From Oscillospiraceae bacterium (GTDB lineage: Bacteria; Bacillota; Clostridia; Oscillospirales; Ruminococcaceae): a DNA stretch of 8,520 nucleotides. The position numbers and the translations under genes are program-made. The notes below the pieces were generated by a model, which saw only the letters and a program-made list of their open reading frames with translations, ran no database searches and was not told where the DNA came from. This document shows positions 1-5,277 of this stretch, one piece after another. The stretch spans positions 1-8,520 of the forward strand of contig JAFUQL010000256.1 in the NCBI GenBank assembly GCA_017472375.1. The letters are read 5' to 3'. Each line of letters begins with the position of its first letter. Within the stretch, counting starts at the first letter, position 1.

Positions 1-481
1 CCAGAACGGGAGAGAGGTACAGTTTCTTACCAAACAGATTAAATTCGGTTACATCTGTTACCCATTTCTCATTCGGCTTTTGGGTAGTGAAATCTCTGTT
101 CAGTAGATTTGGTGCTACCTTGCCGACTTCTCCTCTATACGAACGATATTTCTTCATTCTGACACGACAAGCCAAGCCCAGTTCCTTCATAAGACGCTGG
201 ACTGTCTTGTGGTTCAAGAAAAGGTTGCGGTTACGCAGCTCTGTCGTGATACGACGATATCCATATCTGCCTTTGTTTTCGCTGTAGATGGCACCAATTA
301 TCTCTTTTGCTTCCTGGTACTTATCCGGCTTCGTTAATTTCTTGAGGTGATAGTAAAAGGTTGACCTCGGCAGTTGAGCGATTGAGAGAAGAATCTCCAA
401 GGAATGTTTCTGCCTCAGCTTTTGAACTACCTGCGTTTTTTGTGCAGGCGTCGCTCGTCTTCCAAAACCAAGGCTTGCAAG
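1..481 (-). CDS. IS3-family transposase OrfB (DDE integrase domain), partial, made by -1 frameshift
   Basis: The catalytic half of the IS3 transposase. The frame is open from the slippery site at 481-487 to the window edge. It begins KLASLGFGRRATPAQKTQ, continues through the usual linker (ILLSIAQLPRSTFYYHLKK) and the HTH_21 segment (SENKGRYGYRRITTEL, then NHKTVQRLMKELGL). It then enters the rve/DDE domain at NEKWVTDVTEF, whose Asp (codon 53-55) should be the first residue of the DDE triad. The second D and the E lie outside the window. No ATG, GTG or well-placed TTG lies in this frame near the slippery site, so the protein is probably made only as an OrfAB fusion. It overlaps the end of orfA by about 55 bases. 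The identification is firm; the exact N-terminus depends on where the ribosome slips. Confidence 0.93.
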
Positions 482-774
482 TTTTTTAAATATTCGTTTT
501 CCGCCCTCAGTCGCTGTACTTCTGCCAGTAAATCCTCTTCTACTTCTTGCGATAATTTCCTGGGGCGACCAGTTCCTCCGCGCCCACGCCGTTCAATTCG
601 AAACCCTTCGGGGCCTTCTTCCAGATAGATTCGCTCCCACGCCGTTATCCGACTCCTCACCACATTGAAACGTCTTTCTGTTTCACGGTAGCTTAAGCCT
701 TCTTCTCGCATTGTTTCTACCACCAGTTGCTTAAACTCTGGTGTATACCGCTTGTTCGCTACTCCTTTTGGCAT
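427..774 (-). CDS. IS3-family transposase OrfA (helix-turn-helix protein)
   Basis: A 115-residue DNA-binding subunit of an IS3 transposase, complete from ATG at 774 to TAG at 427. Residues about 9-45 (YTPEFKQLVVETMREEGLSY...ITAWERIYLEEG) form the HTH that binds the terminal repeats. Residues 55-75 are a basic Arg/Gly-rich linker. About 75-105 (EVEEDLLAEVQRLRAENEYL) is an amphipathic leucine-zipper-like helix for multimerisation. An upstream GTG at 789 would add five residues (MGCFV), but I chose the ATG because MPKG followed by a basic residue and YTPEFK is the usual start of this family. The only G-rich sequence ahead of it (GTGGGGTG) is inside the 782-828 hairpin. OrfA alone usually acts as a regulator; OrfAB is the transposase. 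Confidence 0.92.
   Translation of the reverse strand: MPKGVANKRYTPEFKQLVVETMREEGLSYRETERRFNVVRSRITAWERIYLEEGPEGFRIERRGRGGTGRPRKLSQEVEEDLLAEVQRLRAENEYLKNLQALVLEDERRLHKKRR
481..487 (-). other. Programmed -1 ribosomal frameshift heptamer A AAA AAC
   Basis: On the minus strand the bases read A AAA AAC, with AAA and AAC being in-frame codons (Lys97-Asn98) of orfA. This is the canonical X XXY YYZ slippery arrangement. Slipping back one base turns ...EYLKN into ...EYLKKLASLGFG and enters the orfB frame, which is open from here to the window edge. It falls at the end of the orfA leucine-zipper-like helix, the usual fusion point in IS3 elements. A second A-run (436-441) lies just before the orfA stop, but it does not make a proper heptamer in the orfA frame (C AAA AAA), so I prefer the upstream site. 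Confidence 0.8.
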
Positions 775-781
775 AACAAAA

Positions 782-828
782 CACCCCACTTGTTAGATAG
801 TATATCATACTGTCTAACAAATGGGGTG
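782..828. repeat. 47-bp near-perfect palindrome at the IS end, overlapping the transposase leader
   Basis: The arms 782-803 and 807-828 pair at 20 of 22 positions around a TAC/GTA-like centre near 805. The mismatches are at 789/821 and 798/812. The outer arm is part of the IS terminal sequence (CACCCCATTTGTTAGACAG on the minus strand). The inner arm repeats it in inverse orientation just before orfA, and holds the only G-rich segment (GTGGGGTG) that could act as a ribosome binding site for ATG 774. In a transcript that reads in from outside, the two arms would fold into a long hairpin hiding that segment. Confidence 0.85.
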
Positions 829-837
829 CAGTTCATG

Positions 838-854
838 TGCGCCGGGGCGTTTTT
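838..854 (+). other. Possible orphan half of a terminator hairpin at the IS junction
   Basis: Immediately outside the IS end the + strand reads GTGCGCCGGGGCG followed by five T (850-854). That looks like the 3' arm and U-tract of an intrinsic terminator whose 5' arm is missing. A matching CGCCCCGGCGC arm is not found next to it in the window. If it exists it should lie beyond the distal IS end. A weak alternative pairing of GGGG (844-847) with CCCC at 859-862 exists. Confidence 0.35.
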
Positions 855-879
855 GTATCCCCGCACCCGGGAAACAGCA

Positions 880-918
880 AGCCCCCGCCCGTCGGCTATG
901 CCGACGGCGGGGGCTTTT
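880..918. terminator. Strong stem-loop terminator downstream of the NSS transporter gene
   Basis: AGCCCCCGCCCGTCGGC (880-896) pairs with GCCGACGGCGGGGGCT (900-915) around a TAT loop, with a single bulged C. It sits 34 bases past the stop codon of the transporter gene on the minus strand. The clean T-run (TTTT, 915-918) is on the + strand side. In the minus direction the stem is followed only by TTGCTGTTT. It may therefore work in both directions, more efficiently on + transcripts. Confidence 0.75.
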
Positions 919-951
919 GTACTGTTATGCGTCTGTGACGCGGGGAAGCGC

Positions 952-2310
952 TTACACGGTGATGAAGCCGAACTGAGCGGCGGTGTAGAACACCAGAATG
1001 GCCAGCAGCATCACGGGGCAGATGTAGCGGATCATCACGTTGAACAGCTTCTCGCGGGCGAAGCCCTCGCCGTTGCGGGTGACCTCCTCGGTGACAAACT
1101 TGGGGCCGACGCACCAGCCGATCATGATGCAGGTGATCAGAGCCACAATGGGCATCATCACGCTGTTGCTGATGTAGTCGAAGAAGGTCAGCAGATCCAT
1201 GCCCAGAGGCGCGATGGCGCTCAGGGGGCCAAAGCCCAGAGAGGTGATGATGCCCACCGCGATGGCGTAGACCAGAACGCACAGGCAGGCGATGCGGCGG
1301 CTCATCTTGGGGAAGTAGTCCAGCAGGCTGGACACGACCGCCTCCATGATGGACACAGAGCTGGTCAGGGCAGCGAACAGCACCAGGGCGAAGAACAGTG
1401 CGCCCATGATGGTGCCGGCAGGCATCTGGATGAAGATCTTGGGCAGGGTGACGAACATCAGGCCGGGGCCGCTGCTGGCGAGGGCTTCCTCACCGGCGAA
1501 GGCGTAGACCGCGGGGATGATCATCAGACCGGCCAGCAGAGCCACAGCGGTGTCGAAGATCTGGATCTGGTTGATGGAGCTGGTGATCTTGGAGGTCTTG
1601 GGCATGTAGGAGCCGTAGGACACCATGATGCCCATGGCCAGGCTCATGGAGTAGAACATCTGGCCGCAGGCGGCGCAGACGGTCTTGAAGGAGAACTTCT
1701 CAAAGTCGGGCAGCAGGTAGTAGCTCAGACCGCCGATGGCGCCGGGCATGGTCAGCACGTAGATCGAAACGATCACGCACAGCACCAGCAGCAGGGGCAT
1801 CATGATGCGGCTGGACTTCTCCACGCCCTTCTCCACGCCGGCAATGACGATAACGGCGGTGGCCACCAGATAGATGATCAGGTAGACGGCGGGCTCCACG
1901 GGGGCGGCGGTGAAGGAGCCAAAGTAGCCGTCCGCAGCCGCGGCCGCAGCATCGCCGGTCAGGTAGGCCAGCATATACTTGATGATCCAGCCGCCGATGA
2001 CGCAGTAGTAGGGCAGGATGATGGCGGGGATGATGGTGGCCAGCGCACCCAGGAAGCTGAAGCGCTTGTCCACCATGCCGTAGGCCTTGATGGGGCTCTT
2101 GCCGGTCTTGCGGCCGATGGAGATCTCAGCGGCCATCAGGGCAAAGCCGAAGGTCACCGCCAGGATGATGTAGCACAGGATAAAGATGCCGCCGCCGTGC
2201 TGTGCGGCCAGATAGGGAAAGCGCCACAGATTGCCCAGGCCCACGGCACTGGCGGCAGCCGCCAGCACAAAGCCGAGGCTGCCGGTAAAACTACCACGTT
2301 TCTTTTCCAT
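952..2310 (-). CDS. Sodium-dependent amino-acid transporter, neurotransmitter:sodium symporter (NSS/SNF) family
   Basis: A 452-residue inner-membrane Na+-coupled symporter of the LeuT/MhsT/Tyt1 family, probably importing an amino acid; the substrate cannot be read from sequence. The N-terminus (MEKKRGSFTGSLGF, then SAVGLGNLWRFPY) aligns with LeuT residue for residue: R5, A22, V23, N27 and R30 are all present, covering the intracellular gate and Na+ sites in the unwound TM1. The TM6 break is YSMSLAMG (220-227). TM8 has AALTSS (313-318), where A313/T316/S317 match the Na2 site. The length and the short C-terminus fit the 11-helix bacterial subgroup rather than 12-helix LeuT. AAAGGA lies about 10 bases before ATG 2310, which supports the start. 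It is 205 bases downstream of the previous gene and probably its own unit; I found no convincing promoter in that gap. Confidence 0.96.
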   Translation of the reverse strand: MEKKRGSFTGSLGFVLAAAASAVGLGNLWRFPYLAAQHGGGIFILCYIILAVTFGFALMAAEISIGRKTGKSPIKAYGMVDKRFSFLGALATIIPAIILPYYCVIGGWIIKYMLAYLTGDAAAAAADGYFGSFTAAPVEPAVYLIIYLVATAVIVIAGVEKGVEKSSRIMMPLLLVLCVIVSIYVLTMPGAIGGLSYYLLPDFEKFSFKTVCAACGQMFYSMSLAMGIMVSYGSYMPKTSKITSSINQIQIFDTAVALLAGLMIIPAVYAFAGEEALASSGPGLMFVTLPKIFIQMPAGTIMGALFFALVLFAALTSSVSIMEAVVSSLLDYFPKMSRRIACLCVLVYAIAVGIITSLGFGPLSAIAPLGMDLLTFFDYISNSVMMPIVALITCIMIGWCVGPKFVTEEVTRNGEGFAREKLFNVMIRYICPVMLLAILVFYTAAQFGFITV

Positions 2311-2461
2311 TCGTATCGATTCCTTTTTTCAGTTTTTGTACGGCTTTGCGCCGGCAAGGGCCGACGGCGTGTGCCGCAAACACACATTCTCCGGGCAAAA
2401 CCACGGAGCGCCGGGGAACGCAGCCCTGCCTGTACACGGGGCACAGACGGCACTGCGGCAT

Positions 2462-2479
2462 AAAAACAGCCCGGGGCTG
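2462..2479 (-). terminator. Short candidate terminator after the 145-residue protein gene
   Basis: On the minus strand CAGCC-ccg-GGCTG (2467-2479) is followed at once by TTTTT (2462-2466), 37 bases beyond the stop of the gene ending at 2516. The stem has only five pairs, so it may be weak, but its position between two genes and the U-tract favour a real terminator separating the asnS unit from the transporter. The rest of the 2311-2515 gap is GC-rich without a clear promoter, apart from the dyad at 2430-2446 described in the findings. Confidence 0.5.
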
Positions 2480-2515
2480 GTCGGCCTCGAGCCGTTTGGG
2501 AAAGCGCAGGGGTAC

Positions 2516-2953
2516 TTACCAGAACCACACGCCCTCGGGAGGCATGGGCTGGATGGTATAGATGATGCGGGAGAAGACAAAGCCCTCCACCAGCTCAAAG
2601 CGGACCATCTGGCGCACGAACTCCCGCTCAGCGGGTTCCAGCTCGCAGGTCAGGCCCTTAGCAGGGTCGAACACCGCACACCACAGCGAGCGCAGACCGT
2701 CCCGCTCCTTCTGATCGTCGGTGAACATCAGATACAGCCGCTCGGTGCCGGTGCCGTCCCAAGGCATGACACAGGCCAGCTTGCCCTCCACCACAGGATG
2801 CTCGTACCGCTTCACCTGCACATGGGTGCAGGTCTCCAGCCAGGCGCGGCCGGCGGCGGGGTTCGCCATCAGGGCGGCGCTCATCAAGGGCAGCCAGCTT
2901 CGGGGCTCCAGATGTTCGGGCGCGGGGGCGCCGAGGGTGATTCCGTTCGCCAT
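2516..2953 (-). CDS. Unrecognised 145-residue soluble protein downstream of asnS
   Basis: I do not recognise the family. The 145-residue product has no signal peptide or membrane segment. It has four scattered cysteines (42, 61, 92, 103) not arranged as a metal motif. The middle (residues 55-100) alternates hydrophobic and polar residues as in a beta-rich fold (KLACVMPWD, ERLYLMFTDD, LWCAVFDP). A charged helix follows (106-121, EPAEREFVRQMVRFEL), and the C-terminus is aromatic (GVWFW). The start is well supported: AAAGGAG sits about 8 bases before ATG 2953, and the frame has the GC-rich third-position bias of its neighbours, so I regard it as a real gene. It lies 54 bases after asnS with no terminator between, so it is probably co-transcribed. 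That gives no functional clue by itself. Confidence 0.8.
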   Translation of the reverse strand: MANGITLGAPAPEHLEPRSWLPLMSAALMANPAAGRAWLETCTHVQVKRYEHPVVEGKLACVMPWDGTGTERLYLMFTDDQKERDGLRSLWCAVFDPAKGLTCELEPAEREFVRQMVRFELVEGFVFSRIIYTIQPMPPEGVWFW

Positions 2954-2972
2954 GGGGATGCTCCTTTCGGTG

Positions 2973-2990
2973 TCCGCTCAAAAGAGCGGA
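2973..2990. other. Small hairpin in the asnS to 145-residue-protein gap
   Basis: TCCGCTC-AAAA-GAGCGGA forms seven perfect pairs with a four-base loop, between the asnS stop and the ribosome binding site of the next gene. No U-tract follows on the minus strand, so it is not a typical terminator. It could be an mRNA processing or stabilising hairpin, or have no role. Confidence 0.4.
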
Positions 2991-3007
2991 ATGGGGAAAA
3001 CAGCTGC

Positions 3008-4393
3008 TTAGAAACCGCCGCAGGTGCGGGGGAAGGGCAGCACGTCGCGGATGTTGGGGATGCCGGTGAGGTACATCACCAGGCGCTCGAAGCCCATGCC
3101 GAAGCCGGAGTGCTTGACGCTGCCGTACTTGCGCAGCTCCAGATACCACTCGTAGCCCTCGGTGCTCAGGCCGCACTCGGCCATGCGCTGCTCCAGCACC
3201 TCCAGGCGCTCCTCACGCTGGCTGCCGCCCACCAGCTCGCCGATGCCGGGAACCAGCATATCGGCGGCGGCCACGGTCTTGCCGTCCTCGTTGGCGCGCA
3301 TGTAGAAGCTCTTGATGGCCTTGGGGTAATCGGTGACGAACACGGGCTTGTGGAAGATCTGCTCGGTCAGGTAGCGCTCGTGCTCGGTCTGGATGTCGGT
3401 GCCCCACTCCACCTTGTACTGGAAGTTGTCGTTGTTCTTCTCCAGCAGAGCCACCGCGTCGGTGTAGGTGATGCGGCCGAACTCGCTGTCGCGCACCAGG
3501 GTCAGACGCTCGATCAGGCCCTTGTCGAAGAACTGGTTGAAGAAGGCCATCTCGTCGGGGCAGTGCTCCAGCACATAGCCGATGACGTACTTGGTCATGG
3601 CCTCAGCGGTGTCCATGTAGTCGCTCAGCTCGGCGAAGGCCATCTCGGGCTCGATCATCCAGAACTCGGCGGCATGGCGCGGGGTGTAGCTCTCTTCAGC
3701 GCGGAAGGTGGGGCCGAAGGTGTACACGTTGCCAAAGGCACGGGCCATGGCCTCGGCCTCCAGCTGGCCGGAAACGGTCAGCTGGGTGCTGCGCTTAAAG
3801 AAGTCCTGGCTGAAGTCCACCTGGCCGTCCTCGGTCATGGGCACATTGGTCAGGTCCAGGGTGGTCACACGGAACATCTCGCCGGCACCCTCACAGTCGC
3901 TGCCGGTGAAGATGGGGGTGTGGGCGTAGACGAAGCCGTTCTCCTGGAAGAAGCGATGCACCGCATAGGCGGCCACACTGCGCACCCGGAAGGCGGCGGA
4001 GAAGGTGTTGGTGCGGGGGCGCAGATGAGGCATGGTGCGCAGGAACTCCACGCTGTGGCGCTTCTTCTGCAGGGGGTAATCCGAGGGGCAGGTGCCCAGG
4101 ATCTCGATGGAGTCGGCGTTCAGCTCAAAGGGCTGCTTGGCGCCGGGGGTGTGCACCAGCACGCCGGTGACCTGCATACTGGTGTAGGTGCCGGCCTTGG
4201 CGACCTCAGTGTAATTCTCCAGCTTGTCCGCCTGGAACACGACCTGCAGGCTCTTGAAGGAGCTGCCGTCGGTCAGCTCGATGAAGCCGATCTTCTTGGA
4301 ATCCCGCACGGTCTTGGCCCAGCCGCAGACGGTGATGACACTGCCGTCAGCAGGGGTGGACTTGTGCAGGGAAGCGATCTCGATTCGCTGCAT
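3008..4393 (-). CDS. asnS: Asparaginyl-tRNA synthetase (EC 6.1.1.22)
   Basis: A cytosolic class IIb synthetase that activates asparagine with ATP and charges tRNA-Asn. It has 461 residues, close to the 466 of E. coli AsnS. Residues about 18-100 are the N-terminal OB-fold anticodon-binding domain (VCGWAKTVRDSKKIGFIEL). Motif 1 is near 145-163 (FFQENGFVYAHTPIFT). Motif 2 is FRAEESYTPRHAAEFWMIE (230-248) with Arg231. Motif 3 is GFGMGFERLVMYL (430-442) with Arg438. GAGEMF (170-174 region) and the terminal PFPRT are AsnRS features rather than AspRS. AAAGGAGAG precedes ATG 4393 by about 8 bases. It is driven by the promoter at 4485-4513, and the leader of about 85 bases is too short for a T-box, which controls many Firmicute synthetases. 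The gene is intact. Confidence 0.97.
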   Translation of the reverse strand: MQRIEIASLHKSTPADGSVITVCGWAKTVRDSKKIGFIELTDGSSFKSLQVVFQADKLENYTEVAKAGTYTSMQVTGVLVHTPGAKQPFELNADSIEILGTCPSDYPLQKKRHSVEFLRTMPHLRPRTNTFSAAFRVRSVAAYAVHRFFQENGFVYAHTPIFTGSDCEGAGEMFRVTTLDLTNVPMTEDGQVDFSQDFFKRSTQLTVSGQLEAEAMARAFGNVYTFGPTFRAEESYTPRHAAEFWMIEPEMAFAELSDYMDTAEAMTKYVIGYVLEHCPDEMAFFNQFFDKGLIERLTLVRDSEFGRITYTDAVALLEKNNDNFQYKVEWGTDIQTEHERYLTEQIFHKPVFVTDYPKAIKSFYMRANEDGKTVAAADMLVPGIGELVGGSQREERLEVLEQRMAECGLSTEGYEWYLELRKYGSVKHSGFGMGFERLVMYLTGIPNIRDVLPFPRTCGGF

Positions 4394-4433
4394 GATTTCT
4401 CTCTCCTTTATTTACGATGGGCGGAAGCAGGGG

Positions 4434-4452
4434 CCCGCCCCGCCCCAATCCC
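4434..4452 (-). other. G-quadruplex-type motif in the asnS leader
   Basis: On the transcribed minus strand the leader reads GGGATTGGGGCGGGGCGGG: four G-tracts of three or four with loops of 3, 1 and 1 bases, fitting the G3+N1-7 quadruplex rule. It lies between the asnS promoter and its ribosome binding site (4401-4409). The same bases can instead pair as a hairpin, GGGCGG (plus-strand 4419-4424) with CCGCCC (4435-4440), so two structures compete. Whether it folds in the cell is unknown. Confidence 0.5.
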
Positions 4453-4484
4453 ACGCTGGGCGCAGGATGCGATAGCTATCTTTT

Positions 4485-4513
4485 ATTATACGCGCGCGGG
4501 CGAAGGATGTAAA
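4485..4513 (-). promoter_or_regulatory. Sigma-A promoter of asnS
   Basis: On the minus strand TTTACA (4508-4513) and a perfect TATAAT (4485-4490) are separated by exactly 17 bases. Transcription should start near 4478, inside the perfect 10-bp palindrome GATAGCTATC (4471-4480), which could be an operator or be fortuitous. This leaves a leader of about 85 bases before asnS. Confidence 0.87.
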
Positions 4514-4579
4514 GGGCGAAGTGTTGCGGTTTTGGGCTGTTTGATGCGGATTTTTGCACACAGAGCGCCGCCTTGGGAG

Positions 4580-4609
4580 AAAAAAGCCGCCTGCCCGGGG
4601 GCAGACGGC
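4580..4609 (-). terminator. Intrinsic terminator of the four-helix membrane protein gene
   Basis: On the minus strand GCCGTCTGCCC (4599-4609) pairs with GGGCAGGCGGC (4586-4596) across a two-base CC loop (the apical pair would open in practice). There is one G-U pair, and six T (4580-4585) follow. It lies 20 bases after the stop at 4630 and about 65 bases before the asnS promoter, cleanly separating the two units. Confidence 0.88.
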
Positions 4610-4629
4610 GGATTTTTAGATGCGATGCT

Positions 4630-5100
4630 TCAGCCAGCGGGGAAGAACCGCTCTTCCAGGGTCAGGCCCAGCAGAGCCAGCAAAAGGAACTCTGCCGGTA
4701 CAAGGGCCATGAAGGCGAGGAACTGGGGCGCCAGATACCGAATGGTATACCACGCGGGCAGGTAGAGCAGCGCCGCCCCGCCCAGCACCGCAGCCCGGTA
4801 CAGCCGGCCCCGACGTCCCTGCGCCCGGCGGCAGAGGAACAGCAGAAGGAAGGCGCCACCGCCCCACATGGCGGCGGTGCAGGTCATGCCGCACACCTGC
4901 TGAGAGGTCTGTACAAAGGGGTCGGAGTTTGTCACAAGCGCCGTCCACTCCTCGTAGCTGAGGGAGTAGAAAACGTTTGCGGGAGGGATGCCGGAAACGT
5001 CCCGAAGCGGCCCGCAAAAGGCCAGGAATACCAGTTGGAACAGCCCGAAAAATGCATAAAAGCACCGGGTCAGGATGCGGTATGTGCGGGTGTCGAACAT
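4630..5100 (-). CDS. Unrecognised four-helix integral membrane protein
   Basis: I do not recognise this 156-residue protein. It shows four likely membrane helices: about 8-30 (ILTRCFYAFFGLFQLVFLAF), 70-90 (CGMTCTAAMWGGGAFLLLFL), 100-120 and 125-146. A loop of about 40 residues between the first two contains FYSLSYEEWTALVTNSDPF. Basic residues (RRAQGRRGRLYR, 91-102) follow the second helix and suggest a cytoplasmic loop there. The frame extends up to 5148, but I chose ATG 5100 because AAAGGAGGTG lies just before it at normal spacing, and the extra 16 residues would hold that site. It has its own promoter (5181-5209) and terminator (4580-4609), so it is monocistronic. No catalytic or binding motif is visible. 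Confidence 0.8.
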   Translation of the reverse strand: MFDTRTYRILTRCFYAFFGLFQLVFLAFCGPLRDVSGIPPANVFYSLSYEEWTALVTNSDPFVQTSQQVCGMTCTAAMWGGGAFLLLFLCRRAQGRRGRLYRAAVLGGAALLYLPAWYTIRYLAPQFLAFMALVPAEFLLLALLGLTLEERFFPAG

Positions 5101-5157
5101 GGCGGGCACCTCCTTTGGCCTTGCAAAACGGCACGCTGTACGGGGCACAGAGAGGCG

Positions 5158-5201
5158 AAAAAGGATCGGCCCCTGTGACCATGATAGTACAGAGGCCGAT
5201 C
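5158..5201 (-). terminator. Inverted repeat, terminator of the UPF0756 unit, overlapping the next promoter
   Basis: GATCGGCCCCTGT (5164-5176) and ACAGAGGCCGATC (5189-5201) are complementary at 12 of 13 positions around a 12-base loop. In minus-strand RNA the stem is followed by C and then five U (5158-5162), as expected of an intrinsic terminator for the gene ending at 5278. The same dyad surrounds the -10 box of the downstream promoter, so an operator role for a dimeric repressor is an alternative. Confidence 0.6.
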
Positions 5202-5209
5202 TTTGTCAA
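5181..5209 (-). promoter_or_regulatory. Sigma-A promoter of the four-helix membrane protein gene
   Basis: On the minus strand a perfect TTGACA (5204-5209) is followed after 17 bases by TATCAT (5181-5186). The predicted start is near 5174, giving a leader of about 75 bases. The -10 box lies in the loop of the inverted repeat 5164-5201, so the promoter and the terminator of the upstream unit share the same DNA. Confidence 0.78.
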
Positions 5210-5277
5210 ACACAACTCGCAAAAAACAAACGGGATTTGGTCGATTTCTCGATGAAACGAGAGATCGGGGCAGCGAC

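Larger units (their letters stand above)
1..835 (-). mobile_element. IS3-family (IS150-group) insertion sequence, left-end portion, cut by window edge
   Basis: An insertion sequence that reads leftward. Its outer end is at about 835, where the minus strand begins TGAACTGCACCCCATTTG. This closely resembles the IS150 terminal repeat as I remember it, and it starts with the TG typical of IS3-family ends. Inside lie orfA, a -1 slippery heptamer and the beginning of orfB, the standard IS3 layout. The other end, with the matching inverted repeat and the target duplication, is beyond base 1, so completeness cannot be judged. No stop or frameshift disrupts what is visible. The element is plainly more AT-rich than the flanking chromosome, consistent with recent acquisition. 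The bases next to the end (836-839, TGTG) would be the candidate 3-4 bp target duplication. Confidence 0.93.

Noticed and set aside
436..441. A six-A run before the orfA stop as the frameshift site
   Set aside because: In the orfA frame it reads C AAA AAA, not an X XXY YYZ heptamer; the 481-487 site is canonical and the orfB frame is already open there.
727..2463. A 578-residue open frame on the + strand
   Set aside because: It is antisense to the NSS transporter gene. Its product is His/Gly/Asp/Gln-rich with no domain, has no ribosome binding site and arises from the GC-rich third positions of the real gene.
4394..4480. A T-box or other riboswitch in the asnS leader
   Set aside because: The leader is only about 85 bases, with no T-box consensus and no terminator/antiterminator pair.
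2231..4765. An 844-residue open frame on the + strand, longer than any real gene here
   Set aside because: It runs antisense across the transporter start, the 145-residue gene and all of asnS, crossing terminators and promoters. Composition is Gly/His/Ala/Leu-biased with no recognisable domain.
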